Source: Bacillus aerolatus (lineage in GTDB: Bacteria; Bacillota; Bacilli; Bacillales; Domibacillaceae). From it: DNA of 64,000 nucleotides. Position 1 is the stretch's first letter; every line of letters begins with the position of its first letter. The stretch is taken from NCBI RefSeq assembly GCF_009183655.1, contig NZ_WEIO01000002.1, positions 489,064-553,063 on the forward strand. Direction: 5' to 3'. Below the pieces are notes generated by a model. It searched no databases. It saw only the letters and a program-made list of their open reading frames with translations, and was not told the DNA's origin. Made by a program: the position numbers and the translations under genes. This document shows positions 1 through 8,590 of this stretch, piece by piece.

Positions 1-1377
1 AGAATACATGGATTAAAAATTACTGATAAAGAGAGAGAGCAACTTGTCGTTGATTTAAGTAAAGAAAGAGGACTGGCCCCTGAAGAAGCAGAAAAAGTAC
101 AATATTGGCTGGCAAACAAGCCGTCCTATTTAGAAGCCAATCCTCCAAATGAAAGCGTTGTAAAAAGCTGTATTGGTTGCCACGCAGCCGGAAGATTTGA
201 AGCGCAGAGGCGGACAGAAGAAGAGTGGAAAAACTTAAAAGATTTTCATCTCGTCATGTATCCGTCTATTTATTTAAATCATCGGCATACGGATTGGCCG
301 GAAGAAGCAGATAAAGCCATTGAATACTTAGCGAAAAATTACGGGGTGGAATCCAAAGTTTGGGACCAATGGAAAGGCAATGAATACGATGTCAGCGGCA
401 AATGGAAGGTGGTTGGTTTTCAAGGAACGAAAGGTTTTTATCTAGGAGAAAGTGAATTTACTAAGTCGAATGACGGATATACAGAAAAAAAATCAATTAA
501 GTTTTTAAAAGGGCAAGGACCACAAGAGCTTAGCGGCAACATGAAAATATATACCGGTTACATGCTCCGTTCTCACTATATGCAGGGGAAAAAGAAAATT
601 AACGGTTCCTATAATGTGACAAGTGAAAATTTAATTAAAGGAGACTGGTCATATAAAGAGGATTTAGGCATAACCGGAGAAGAAACTTATTATAAAGTAC
701 AAAATGAAAAACCGGAAATTTTCCATTCTGAACCCCGGGCTTGGAAAAAAGGAACGACTAATAAAGTCAATTTGTACGGGATGAATTTGAAAAAGCTGAA
801 AACAGAGGATTTAGAGTTGCCAAAAGGAGTTGAGGTGACAAAATTGACTGCTACCTCCGACGAACAGATAGAAGCTGAAATCAAAGTCAGTAAAAACTCT
901 GAAACTGACACTTTTTTAGTTAACGGAGATAAAGTGGCTGTCCATGGAAAGTTCACACTCTACGACAAAGCAGATTATTTAAAAATAGAGCCGTCATACG
1001 GTGTATCCCGAATGGGAGATGCTGGTCCAATGGACAAAGTAAGCATTCAATATGTAGCTTATGCATACAGCAACGGTAAAGATGGAAAATCAGAAACAAA
1101 AGATGACTTGAAGTTAGGTCCTGTAGAAGCTGAGTGGTCGTTGCTCACATACCCCGAAAAAAATGCCAAGAGGGATGACCGACCTTATATTGGAAAGCTC
1201 GATAAGAACGGACTATACACGCCTAAAGAAGAAGGTGTAAATAAAGACAGAACATTTGTTCAAGAAAACGTTGGCAGTGCAACCGTTACTGCAAAATCAA
1301 TTATAGATGGAGAAACTTTAACTACAAAATCCCATCATATTACAACTGTACCCGATTATGTGAACAATATTCATTAA
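1..1377 (+). CDS. qhpA: Quinohemoprotein amine dehydrogenase alpha subunit (5' partial)
   Basis: The frame is open from the first base, so the 5' end lies outside; 458 residues are visible. A CIGCH heme-binding motif (CxxCH) lies at 169-183 and should be the second heme site of the diheme cytochrome domain. The rest is a long beta-rich region, as expected for domains 2-4 of the alpha subunit. In the family this subunit takes electrons from the CTQ cofactor of the gamma subunit and passes them on through two c-type hemes. It is followed after 7 bases by the radical-SAM maturase, and the whole maturation set lies downstream. The call rests on the CxxCH motif plus the unmistakable neighbourhood. 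I infer an extracytoplasmic location; the signal sequence is not visible. Confidence 0.85.
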   Translation, partial: RIHGLKITDKEREQLVVDLSKERGLAPEEAEKVQYWLANKPSYLEANPPNESVVKSCIGCHAAGRFEAQRRTEEEWKNLKDFHLVMYPSIYLNHRHTDWPEEADKAIEYLAKNYGVESKVWDQWKGNEYDVSGKWKVVGFQGTKGFYLGESEFTKSNDGYTEKKSIKFLKGQGPQELSGNMKIYTGYMLRSHYMQGKKKINGSYNVTSENLIKGDWSYKEDLGITGEETYYKVQNEKPEIFHSEPRAWKKGTTNKVNLYGMNLKKLKTEDLELPKGVEVTKLTATSDEQIEAEIKVSKNSETDTFLVNGDKVAVHGKFTLYDKADYLKIEPSYGVSRMGDAGPMDKVSIQYVAYAYSNGKDGKSETKDDLKLGPVEAEWSLLTYPEKNAKRDDRPYIGKLDKNGLYTPKEEGVNKDRTFVQENVGSATVTAKSIIDGETLTTKSHHITTVPDYVNNIH

Positions 1378-1384
1378 AAAGGAG

Positions 1385-2842
1385 ATGGCTGCTATCGCAA
1401 ACGTCGCACTAACAAATTATATTAAGTTCCAAGTGCAGGAAGAGGATTATTTATACCACGGATTGACAGGAAACATTATTCAGCTTGACGATTTATCTAA
1501 AGAAATGATCGATACTTTCCGCAGCAAAGGTGATCAAATTGCCGACACGACAGTTTTAGCGGAAAATATCTTATTGCAGGAGAAATCGGATTTTTCTCAA
1601 GTGTTGAATGAATTGGAGCAATTGGAGATAGTCAGAAAAGATCAGAATAAAAGCCAGCGTTTTTCTGTTACGCCGCCTGCGCCGAAAACGACAGAAAACA
1701 TGCCTGTTAAAACATTAGTGTTTCATTTAGTCAATGAATGTAATTTGCGCTGCACATATTGTTATGCAGGGGACGGAGAATATGGGGCTCCTCAGAAGTA
1801 TATGACAGTTGATACAGCTGATCGTGCTATCCAATTTTTGATGGAAAACAGTTTTGAAGAAAAGGATGTAAATATTGTTTTGTTTGGCGGGGAACCATTT
1901 CTTAATTGGAAAACATTAAAATATGTAGTTGAACGGGCAACCTCAGAAGGAGAAAAGCGGGGGAAAAAAGTTGGCTTTTCTTTAACAACAAACGGAACAA
2001 AGATGAATGCGGAGCAGATGGCTTTCTTAAATAAATACAAAGTAATGGTGTCAGTCAGCATGGACGGAACAAAAGAAGCCCATGATCGATACCGCCCAAT
2101 GGCTGGAGGCCAGGGCTCATACGATCGGGTAAGCAAGAATGTCGAAAAATTAATGGATATCCATACTACCGCTCCAATTGGAACAAGGGTCACGGTAGTA
2201 AAGGATTTTGAAAAATTGGAAACCTCCTTGCGACATTTGCTGTCCAAAGGGTTTTACGAAGTCGGCTTTGCCCCTGTCACTGAAACAAATATGCAATTGG
2301 CTTTAGATGAAGAAGACTTAGGGGAACTGCTTAATCAGTTCGAAGAGCTATCTAACTTATTTGTTGAACACGCGCTGAAAAACGAATATATAGGATTCTC
2401 TAATCTTACTAATTTATTAAAGGAGTTGCATACAGGTACAAATAAGGCATACGGTTGTGGAGCAGGATTGGGCTTTTTTGCTGTCAGTCCTGATGGAGGT
2501 TTGTTTTTATGCCATCGATTTAACGAAAATGAAGAATTTCGCCTTGGAGATATTTACTTCGGCATTGATCAGAAAAAAAGAACGAACATGTTGAATGAAC
2601 TACATGTTGATCGTAAATCAACTTGCCAATCATGTGCATTAAAACACATTTGTTCTGGTGGATGCTATTATGAAGCGATGGAAAGGCAGGGAGATTACCG
2701 GGCGCCTAATGCTCATTATTGCAACTGGATGCATGATTGGATCACCATTGGCCTTAAGGCATATGTGAAAATCCTGCAACATAATCCATCCTTCTTAGAT
2801 AAAATCAGTGGAACAACAAAAGAGAGGTGCATTAGTAACTAA
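1385..2842 (+). CDS. qhpD: Radical-SAM/SPASM maturase of amine dehydrogenase gamma subunit (QhpD/PeaB)
   Basis: A 485-residue protein with the radical-SAM signature CNLRCTYC (Cys119, Cys123, Cys126) and a C-terminal SPASM domain holding many cysteines (a CGAG segment, then CQSC, ICSGGC and HYC in the last 80 residues). Length and layout match QhpD, which makes the intrapeptidyl Cys-to-Asp/Glu thioether bonds in the gamma subunit before export. The N-terminal 110 residues resemble the PqqD-like peptide-binding part of this family. The Shine-Dalgarno AAAGGAG directly abuts the ATG, an unusually short spacing, and no better in-frame start is close. The stop codon overlaps the beta-subunit start by one base, so the two are translationally coupled. 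In Pseudomonas and Paracoccus the gamma gene sits immediately after this gene; here it does not. Confidence 0.9.
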   Translation: MAAIANVALTNYIKFQVQEEDYLYHGLTGNIIQLDDLSKEMIDTFRSKGDQIADTTVLAENILLQEKSDFSQVLNELEQLEIVRKDQNKSQRFSVTPPAPKTTENMPVKTLVFHLVNECNLRCTYCYAGDGEYGAPQKYMTVDTADRAIQFLMENSFEEKDVNIVLFGGEPFLNWKTLKYVVERATSEGEKRGKKVGFSLTTNGTKMNAEQMAFLNKYKVMVSVSMDGTKEAHDRYRPMAGGQGSYDRVSKNVEKLMDIHTTAPIGTRVTVVKDFEKLETSLRHLLSKGFYEVGFAPVTETNMQLALDEEDLGELLNQFEELSNLFVEHALKNEYIGFSNLTNLLKELHTGTNKAYGCGAGLGFFAVSPDGGLFLCHRFNENEEFRLGDIYFGIDQKKRTNMLNELHVDRKSTCQSCALKHICSGGCYYEAMERQGDYRAPNAHYCNWMHDWITIGLKAYVKILQHNPSFLDKISGTTKERCISN

Positions 2843-3912
2843 TGACAAAGAAATTAGTTCAAATATTGTTTTTTGTTTTTCCTCTGCTAGTTCTTAGTAA
2901 TTTTTCTATCGGGTCAGCTGAAAAAAATTATACAGAGAGAGTCTTTATTTCGGGATATGGACAAATTATTGTTGTTGATCCGTCTGTACCTAAAATTGCT
3001 GAGAGTATTGAAGTAAAAGGCCCCGTTCGTGACATGAGTTTTACGGAAGATGGAAAGACAGGGTTGTTTCTTGCGAATGACCGTAAATCTCTTTATGTAG
3101 TAGACACAGTACAAAACAAAATTATAGATGAAATCAATCTTCAGGCAAGAACGGATAAAGGACTGCTTGACCGCCGTGTTTGGGGAAGCACCATTTCACC
3201 GGATGGTAAAAAAGCATATGCGTTTGTCACACAAGGTGAAAAAAGACGAAACAGTTTTAAAGTACATCCAAGTAAAATACTAGAAATAGATCTCGGCAGC
3301 AAAGAAGAGTTGCGAAGTGTGGAAGCTCCATACGGAACCCACGTTCTTCAGTTTAAACAGGATGATGCGAGCAAAATTTTCGTTTGGGGCTATGATTTAT
3401 TCGAACTCGACTTAAAAGATATGAAACTAAAGCTAAAGCAAGGAATAAAAAACCCGGAGAATAAAGAAAACGGCGCAGGAAATTATCTTATGCTGTTCCC
3501 TAGAGGAGAAAACGGCATTAATTCAATTCCGTTGATTAAAGAATATCCGGATGGGCGTGTGACTGAAGGTATTATGTGGATGAATAGACAATCAGGAAAA
3601 ATAAAAACCTTGGAATATGACAGGGAACCGATAGGCATGTTCTCTGCAGTCATTGATAAAAATGAGCAGTATGCGTATACCACATTAAATAAATGGTACA
3701 AGGTCGATATTAAATCTCAAAAAATCGTAAAAGAATCAGCACCGCCTAATGGCAGTTTATATGGGGTCAATCTTAGTGCGGACGAAGAAAAACTTTATTA
3801 TAGCGGAGCGGGAAACGAATTTATTATTGCTAATAAAGATTTAGAAGTAGAGAAACACCTAGTTTTACCCACTGATACATTAGATTTAAAAGTGATTAAA
3901 ATTAAGCAATAA
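2842..3912 (+). CDS. qhpB: Quinohemoprotein amine dehydrogenase beta subunit
   Basis: A 356-residue protein with an N-terminal hydrophobic signal peptide (about residues 1-26, ending GSA) followed by repeated beta-strand blocks with YVVDT, DLGS and SPDGKKAY-type turns, typical of a seven-bladed propeller. The family role is structural: the propeller holds the gamma subunit against the diheme alpha subunit outside the membrane. The ATG overlaps the end of the radical-SAM gene (ATGA-type coupling). Propellers are common, so the assignment depends on position between QhpD and the other maturation genes. No catalytic residues are expected. Confidence 0.82.
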   Translation: MTKKLVQILFFVFPLLVLSNFSIGSAEKNYTERVFISGYGQIIVVDPSVPKIAESIEVKGPVRDMSFTEDGKTGLFLANDRKSLYVVDTVQNKIIDEINLQARTDKGLLDRRVWGSTISPDGKKAYAFVTQGEKRRNSFKVHPSKILEIDLGSKEELRSVEAPYGTHVLQFKQDDASKIFVWGYDLFELDLKDMKLKLKQGIKNPENKENGAGNYLMLFPRGENGINSIPLIKEYPDGRVTEGIMWMNRQSGKIKTLEYDREPIGMFSAVIDKNEQYAYTTLNKWYKVDIKSQKIVKESAPPNGSLYGVNLSADEEKLYYSGAGNEFIIANKDLEVEKHLVLPTDTLDLKVIKIKQ

Positions 3913-3945
3913 CTAGTCGTAATATGAGAAAAGGAGGTTAGCTTA

Positions 3946-4878
3946 TTGAAGTTTGCGGTTGCAGTACAGTCGATACGTGATTTGAAATTTGTAAAAGAAC
4001 CTTGGGCTCCGATTGATTCACAAAATGATATAGAAGCAGAGTTGCAAACAACTTTTTTCCGTATATGGCAGGATACATTCGGTGAAGTGATTTCACCGGA
4101 TCGTATCATTTTTGGATCAGAATTTTGCCAGTATCGTCTCCCAGCAGCGCGGGTAGTTAAAAAAGCTTTAGATTACTGTTGGGAAAATGGCATGGATTTT
4201 TCGTTTGCCACGTCTTACGTGCATGAAGAAAAGTTTAAGCAGCTTGCAGACATCCTGTCATTATTAGATGAGGCAATTCAAGAAAGTGAAAAAAGGATAG
4301 AAGTGATTGTAAATGATTGGGGCGTCTATTATTATACGAAACAAAATTTTCCTCGATTGGATATCATAATTGGCAGATTGTTAAATAAATCTATTCGCGA
4401 TCCGAGAGTAGCGCACTATTACAATGAAAGCAACGCACCGGAAGAAGGAAAAGATTTTTTTAAGAAAACCGGGTTGTTTTCTGAACCTTTTCGCCAGTTC
4501 TTAAACGATGGAAAAGTATCAGGGTTTGAATTTGATCAATTAATTCAAGGGAATTCTTTAAGTGAAGAGGAGGCCAAACAAACGATCGGGCTCCATTTTC
4601 CTTTTGGCTGTGTGGCAAGTGGCAGCGCATGCATGGTCGGCTTTATCGATTCAGATAAAGCCGATAAGTTCCGGGGGGATCCTGAATGTAAGCAGCAATG
4701 TCAATTTTATGTGTTTGAATTAAAAAATAAACGTCATCTCGATATGAAAAATCGTGTTTTTCAAAAAGGCAATACTGCTTTTTACAGTCATGACAGCGGA
4801 TTAGTAAAAACAGGATTAGAAAGTTTGCAAACAATTGAAAATGCACGGGCCGTTTACAGTTTGCGATTACCCGTTTAA
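3946..4878 (+). CDS. U32-family protein, UbiV-like (putative Fe-S hydroxylase partner)
   Basis: A 310-residue protein starting at TTG, set by a strong AAGGAGGT at 3931-3938. It resembles the U32 'peptidase' group of the UbiV type. Cys61 sits in a SEFCQYR context. A C-terminal set (Cys222, Cys229, then Cys248 and Cys252 as CxxxC) matches the four-cysteine [4Fe-4S] arrangement known from UbiV. UbiU-UbiV act as a pair in oxygen-independent hydroxylation during ubiquinone synthesis, and other U32 proteins hydroxylate RNA using prephenate. Its paired partner follows 12-18 bases downstream. Bacillus-type bacteria make menaquinone, so a ubiquinone role is unlikely. From context I infer a role in CTQ maturation, possibly tryptophan hydroxylation in place of QhpG. 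The family call is firm; the function is a hypothesis. Confidence 0.72.
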   Translation: MKFAVAVQSIRDLKFVKEPWAPIDSQNDIEAELQTTFFRIWQDTFGEVISPDRIIFGSEFCQYRLPAARVVKKALDYCWENGMDFSFATSYVHEEKFKQLADILSLLDEAIQESEKRIEVIVNDWGVYYYTKQNFPRLDIIIGRLLNKSIRDPRVAHYYNESNAPEEGKDFFKKTGLFSEPFRQFLNDGKVSGFEFDQLIQGNSLSEEEAKQTIGLHFPFGCVASGSACMVGFIDSDKADKFRGDPECKQQCQFYVFELKNKRHLDMKNRVFQKGNTAFYSHDSGLVKTGLESLQTIENARAVYSLRLPV

Positions 4879-4896
4879 TTATGGAGGTGAATGAAT

Positions 4897-5889
4897 ATGA
4901 ACATTCTTGCCCCGCTGGGAGCGAAAGAAGAAGTAGAAATGCTAGCGGAAAGTGGTGCTGAAGAATTTTACTGCGGAATTACGCCAATGGAATGGATGGA
5001 GAAATACTCGCCGGGAGTATGGATCAACCGCCGCAATCCATATGCGGGTTTTCCTTCCTTTAAAGATCTTAAGGAAGCGGTCCGACAAGCGGAAAACTAT
5101 GAAATTCCTATATTTTTAACTTTAAATGCCCCTTACTACATGGAAAAACAATACCCTATGCTCATTGATTTAATTAAGCGATGTACAGAAGAAGTGGGAA
5201 TTAAAGCGTTTATTGTTAGTGATCCCGGCTTAATGGTGGCCATGAAAAATAAAGTACCGGAAGCAGCTATTCATGTAAGCAGCTTGGCTGCTCCAATGAA
5301 TACCGGCAGTATTGAATTATATAAACAAATGCAAGTCGAACGCATTGTGTTGCCAAGAAGCGTACAGTTAAATGAAATACCTGCTCTTAAAGAAGCTGCT
5401 GGTGATGTAGAATTAGAGGTTTTTATTTTAAATGACGGCTGTGTATACGAGGAGAGCTTTTGTATGACCACTCATTCGGCAGGAGCTTTTTGTTCCCAAT
5501 CGCAATGGGATTACGAGCCTTTTCATTCAGATGGAAACAAAGTTTTATCAGAGAAAGATTTTAAAATATTAAATGACCAAGTGAATGATTACAGAGAATT
5601 TGTCTGGTTCGTCAATGATTGCAATTGTCAAATAGCTAATGATGGTTTGCCGCTCGGCCCTTGCGGTTTATGCTCTCTTGGCAAGTTAGAAAAAATGGGA
5701 GTGGATTCATTAAAAGTCGTCGGGAGAGAAGGGGCCCCATATAGAAAACTAGCTAGTGTGCAAATGGTTAAAGCGGTAATTGATCAAGTAAGGGCACAGG
5801 CAAGTGAGCGGGAAATTGAGAAGACAGCACGTAAAATCCGCAATCAGCCGCAATATTGTGAATCGGGTTTGATGTGCTATTACCGTTGA
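4897..5889 (+). CDS. U32-family protein, UbiU-like (putative Fe-S hydroxylase partner)
   Basis: A 330-residue U32-family protein. ATG 4897 is preferred over ATG 4891 because GGAGGTGA ends at 4890. The N-terminus (ILAPLGAKEEVEMLAESGAE, then FYCGI) is the usual U32 barrel start, and LPRSVQLNEIPALKE is the central U32 signature region. Cysteines 182, 189, 199, 256 and 259 could bind a cluster as in UbiU. It is the second member of a UbiV/UbiU-like pair inside the amine dehydrogenase operon. A proteolytic role is possible from the historical family name, but the characterised members with cysteine clusters are hydroxylases. In this operon the leader protease function is already covered by the S8 protease downstream. 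I infer joint action with the preceding protein on the gamma peptide. Confidence 0.74.
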   Translation: MNILAPLGAKEEVEMLAESGAEEFYCGITPMEWMEKYSPGVWINRRNPYAGFPSFKDLKEAVRQAENYEIPIFLTLNAPYYMEKQYPMLIDLIKRCTEEVGIKAFIVSDPGLMVAMKNKVPEAAIHVSSLAAPMNTGSIELYKQMQVERIVLPRSVQLNEIPALKEAAGDVELEVFILNDGCVYEESFCMTTHSAGAFCSQSQWDYEPFHSDGNKVLSEKDFKILNDQVNDYREFVWFVNDCNCQIANDGLPLGPCGLCSLGKLEKMGVDSLKVVGREGAPYRKLASVQMVKAVIDQVRAQASEREIEKTARKIRNQPQYCESGLMCYYR

Positions 5890-5899
5890 GGTGGGATAG

Positions 5900-7579
5900 A
5901 TGAATGTAGGGGCCTATATTAAACCGTATCGTTTTACATTTGTGCTTGTTTTTTTGATGGGGGTTATATCAACAATAATTACGGCTGCTCAGCCGCTAAT
6001 GGGAAAGTTTTTAATTGATGAAGTGTTGATTGAAAAGCGATACTCCTTTCCAGTTGTCCTCAGTATATGTGTGCTAATCATGATGATTGGGTTCGGAGTA
6101 GCATTATTAACAAAGTTTCTTTATTTAAGAATGAGTTTGCGCCTTATGGTTGATATGCGTTCAGCTTTTTACAATCATTTACTTCATCTCCCCTTTTCTT
6201 TTTTTACTAAGAATCGAACAGGTGATATTCTTTCAAGAATCAATGAGGATTTAACGGAAATTCAGCGGCTTTATACAGAAAATGTTTTGCAGCTTTTTAC
6301 GATCAGTTTGACTTTTCTATTAAATATCCTGTTATTGTTTATGCTTGATTGGCGTTTAACCTTTCTGTCTTTTTTGTTTATGCCGTTATTGATTTTCGGC
6401 ATTCACAAATTTCGCCATTTGATTTTTACAAATCAAATGGAATTGCGCAGGCAATCGGCAAAAAATCAAAGTTTTATGTATGAGACGTTTTCTTCTGTCG
6501 GTTTTATTCGCACGTCTCATTTAGAAAGTACGCTGCAAGAGACATTTAAAAAAGAACTAAAGGAAATAAACAGACAGAATATTAAAGTAATATTTATTCA
6601 AGCCTGGGCACAGGGAATTCCGCAAATGCTCATAATGATATCTGCCATCTTGATGCTTTGGTTTTTAGGTTCGAGAGTGATAAATGGCACGATGACGATA
6701 GGGACGATGCTGGCGTTTATAACTTATCAGGCAAGTTTATATGGCACAGTTCAGGGGCTGGCCCAGTTGTATATACGACTGCAAAAGGGAAAGGCGTCGA
6801 TTTATCGGGTAAATGATTTCTTTAACATACCCCAAGAGGAAGACGGCGAAAGTCTAACTCCGCCTTCGTTTCAAGCTATACATTTTCGAGATGTTTCTTT
6901 CGCTTTTGAAAATAGCAGGCCAATTGTTGATGGTTTCAATATTAGCATTCGAAAAGGGGAAAAACTCGGACTTGTTGGTGAAAATGGCATAGGGAAAAGT
7001 ACAATCGCGCAATTGCTGGCTCGTATTTACCAACCGGCTTCAGGGGCAATTTATATGGATGACAAAGATGTTCAAAGCTTTTCTAAAAAAAGCTGGTATG
7101 AAACCGTCTGCTTAGTAGCGCATAATCACCCTGTATGGTTTGGTACTGTTCGAGAGTTCTTACAGCTTGGAAAAAAAGGTTTATCTGAAATAGAAATGCT
7201 AAATGTTCTGGAGATTGTCGGGTTAAATAATTGGCTGCAAAGTCTTCCACAAAGACTACAAACTGTAATTGGTGAGAAAGGTATTACACTATCAGCCGGC
7301 CAAAAACAGCGCCTTTTATTGGCCCGTGCTTTATTAAATGATGCAGACATATTTATCCTTGATGAAGCGACTTGTCATTTGGACGTAGAATCGGAATACC
7401 ATCTTTTTCGAACTTTGAAAGAATATTTTGCACAGAAAACAGTAATTGTGATAACCCACAGATATGATAATTTAGATTGGATGGACCGGGTAATCAATCT
7501 ATCTGGCGGGGAGGAACAGTATAGCCAAAAGAAAGCCGGAGGAATGACTAATGACAACGTATCAATATTACATGGCTGA
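5900..7579 (+). CDS. qhpF: ABC transporter for gamma-subunit export (QhpF-like)
   Basis: A 559-residue fused ABC exporter. Residues 1-290 form a six-helix transmembrane domain. Then come Walker A (GENGIGKST, about 359-367), the signature LSAGQKQR (about 463) and Walker B (IFILDEA, about 484-490), with a switch His in VITHR. In characterised QHNDH clusters the equivalent half transporter exports the cross-linked gamma polypeptide, which has no ordinary signal sequence. The gene starts 10 bases after the U32 partner with a GAGGTGGG ribosome site and overlaps the protease gene by 29 bases, so it belongs to the same operon. The substrate is inferred from context; the transporter class is certain. 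Confidence 0.85.
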   Translation: MNVGAYIKPYRFTFVLVFLMGVISTIITAAQPLMGKFLIDEVLIEKRYSFPVVLSICVLIMMIGFGVALLTKFLYLRMSLRLMVDMRSAFYNHLLHLPFSFFTKNRTGDILSRINEDLTEIQRLYTENVLQLFTISLTFLLNILLLFMLDWRLTFLSFLFMPLLIFGIHKFRHLIFTNQMELRRQSAKNQSFMYETFSSVGFIRTSHLESTLQETFKKELKEINRQNIKVIFIQAWAQGIPQMLIMISAILMLWFLGSRVINGTMTIGTMLAFITYQASLYGTVQGLAQLYIRLQKGKASIYRVNDFFNIPQEEDGESLTPPSFQAIHFRDVSFAFENSRPIVDGFNISIRKGEKLGLVGENGIGKSTIAQLLARIYQPASGAIYMDDKDVQSFSKKSWYETVCLVAHNHPVWFGTVREFLQLGKKGLSEIEMLNVLEIVGLNNWLQSLPQRLQTVIGEKGITLSAGQKQRLLLARALLNDADIFILDEATCHLDVESEYHLFRTLKEYFAQKTVIVITHRYDNLDWMDRVINLSGGEEQYSQKKAGGMTNDNVSILHG

Positions 7580-8285
7580 AGGAGAATGGGGCAAAGGAAA
7601 AAGAATAAAAATTGCCCACATTGACAGCGGACTTAATGAATGGCATCCACATGTTGGCAAAGCGGCCGGCGGAATAGCTTTTCAAGTAAGTAAAGAAGGG
7701 AAAATTACAATAGAAGAAAACTATCACGATGATCTCGGACACGGAACAGCAGTTGCGGGAGTGATTAAAGAGCAAGTGCCAGAAGCTGAAATGTTTGCCG
7801 TAAAAATATTCCATGACAAACTATTTGCGTATATTGAAGTCCTTTGTGCTGCTATTGAATGGTGTATTGAAAAGGAAATGGATTTGATTAATTTAAGCCT
7901 AGGTGTAAATAAAGATGTGGACGCCTTTCGTTTCATTTGTGATAAAGCAAATGAAGCGGGAGCCATCATTATTTCCGCATGTGATGAGACAAACGGTTTG
8001 TTTTGGCCGGGCTACTACAATTCAGCTTATGCTGTTCAGTCATTAGAGAATGGAAACAGTCAGCATTTTCAATTTTGTCCTGGAGATCCAATCCAGTTTA
8101 AAACACTAGGTTTTCCGAGAAGTCTCGAAGGGCCGATGCAAAAATTTAATTTTCAAGGTCATAGCTTCGCTGCAGCACATATGACCGGTTTTATCGCAAA
8201 AATAAAAGAGAAATACCCGGAAGTGAGAACCAAACAAGAAATGAATCAACTGCTAAAGGAAATAGGTGAGCACCAATTTAGTTGA
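7551..8285 (+). CDS. qhpE: Subtilisin-like leader protease (QhpE-like)
   Basis: A compact 244-residue S8 protease. The triad is visible: Asp25 in HIDSG, His64 in GHGTAVAG and Ser205 in GHSFAAAHMTG. It has no signal peptide or propeptide, so it should act in the cytosol, as QhpE does when it removes the leader of the cross-linked gamma subunit. The usual oxyanion-hole asparagine segment (AAGN-type) reads ACDETNG here, so the asparagine is displaced or replaced. The gene overlaps the ABC transporter by 29 bases with GGAGGA just upstream of the ATG. It is the last gene of the operon and is followed by a strong hairpin. Confidence 0.84.
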   Translation: MTTYQYYMAEGEWGKGKRIKIAHIDSGLNEWHPHVGKAAGGIAFQVSKEGKITIEENYHDDLGHGTAVAGVIKEQVPEAEMFAVKIFHDKLFAYIEVLCAAIEWCIEKEMDLINLSLGVNKDVDAFRFICDKANEAGAIIISACDETNGLFWPGYYNSAYAVQSLENGNSQHFQFCPGDPIQFKTLGFPRSLEGPMQKFNFQGHSFAAAHMTGFIAKIKEKYPEVRTKQEMNQLLKEIGEHQFS

Positions 8286-8340
8286 ACATCATTAAATAAA
8301 TATTCTCTACTATCGCTTTTAATTAAATAAAGTCAATTCC

Positions 8341-8404
8341 AACTGTTCAAGGAAACAAACTGTTCAAGCTGATTGAACAGTTTGTTTATTTTATTTGAAC
8401 AGTT
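8341..8404. repeat. Nested inverted repeat: four copies of TTGAACAGTT, includes a terminator-like hairpin
   Basis: The 10-mer TTGAACAGTT or its complement occurs four times: 8341-8350, 8358-8367, 8373-8382 and 8395-8404. The inner pair forms a perfect 15-bp stem (8353-8367 with 8373-8387) and a 5-base loop, followed by a T-rich stretch, so it can end the amine dehydrogenase operon. The outer pair extends the symmetry. The array lies about 60-135 bases upstream of a sigma-54 promoter, which is the normal place for enhancer-protein sites. It may therefore be a terminator, a regulator-binding array, or both. Confidence 0.75.
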
Positions 8405-8460
8405 GACGGAAAAAACATATTAAAAGTGCATAGAACTGCGTTATTAACAATCAATAATGT

Positions 8461-8477
8461 TTGGCATGGCAATTGCA
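8461..8477 (+). promoter_or_regulatory. Sigma-54 (SigL) promoter for adh-aldh
   Basis: TTGGCATGGCAATTGCA fits the -24/-12 consensus TTGGCACG-N4-TTGCW with one mismatch. The GG (8463-8464) and GC (8475-8476) are exactly 12 bases apart. The alcohol dehydrogenase starts 114 bases downstream. The TTGAACAGTT repeats just upstream are candidate enhancer-binding sites. No enhancer-binding activator gene is complete in this window. Confidence 0.82.
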
Positions 8478-8590
8478 TAATATAACATGTCCTGCATCTA
8501 TGATTCTTTTACTCTTTAAATGAGAAAGGATGGCCTTTGATTAATCAGAGGGCTGAAGTTCATTAGTCAAAAAAAAATGGGAGGCACTAG

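Noticed and set aside
3946..5889. Reading the U32 proteins as true peptidases or as menaquinone/ubiquinone enzymes
   Set aside because: Their cysteine sets match U32 hydroxylases, the operon already has a leader protease, and this type of host is not expected to make ubiquinone.
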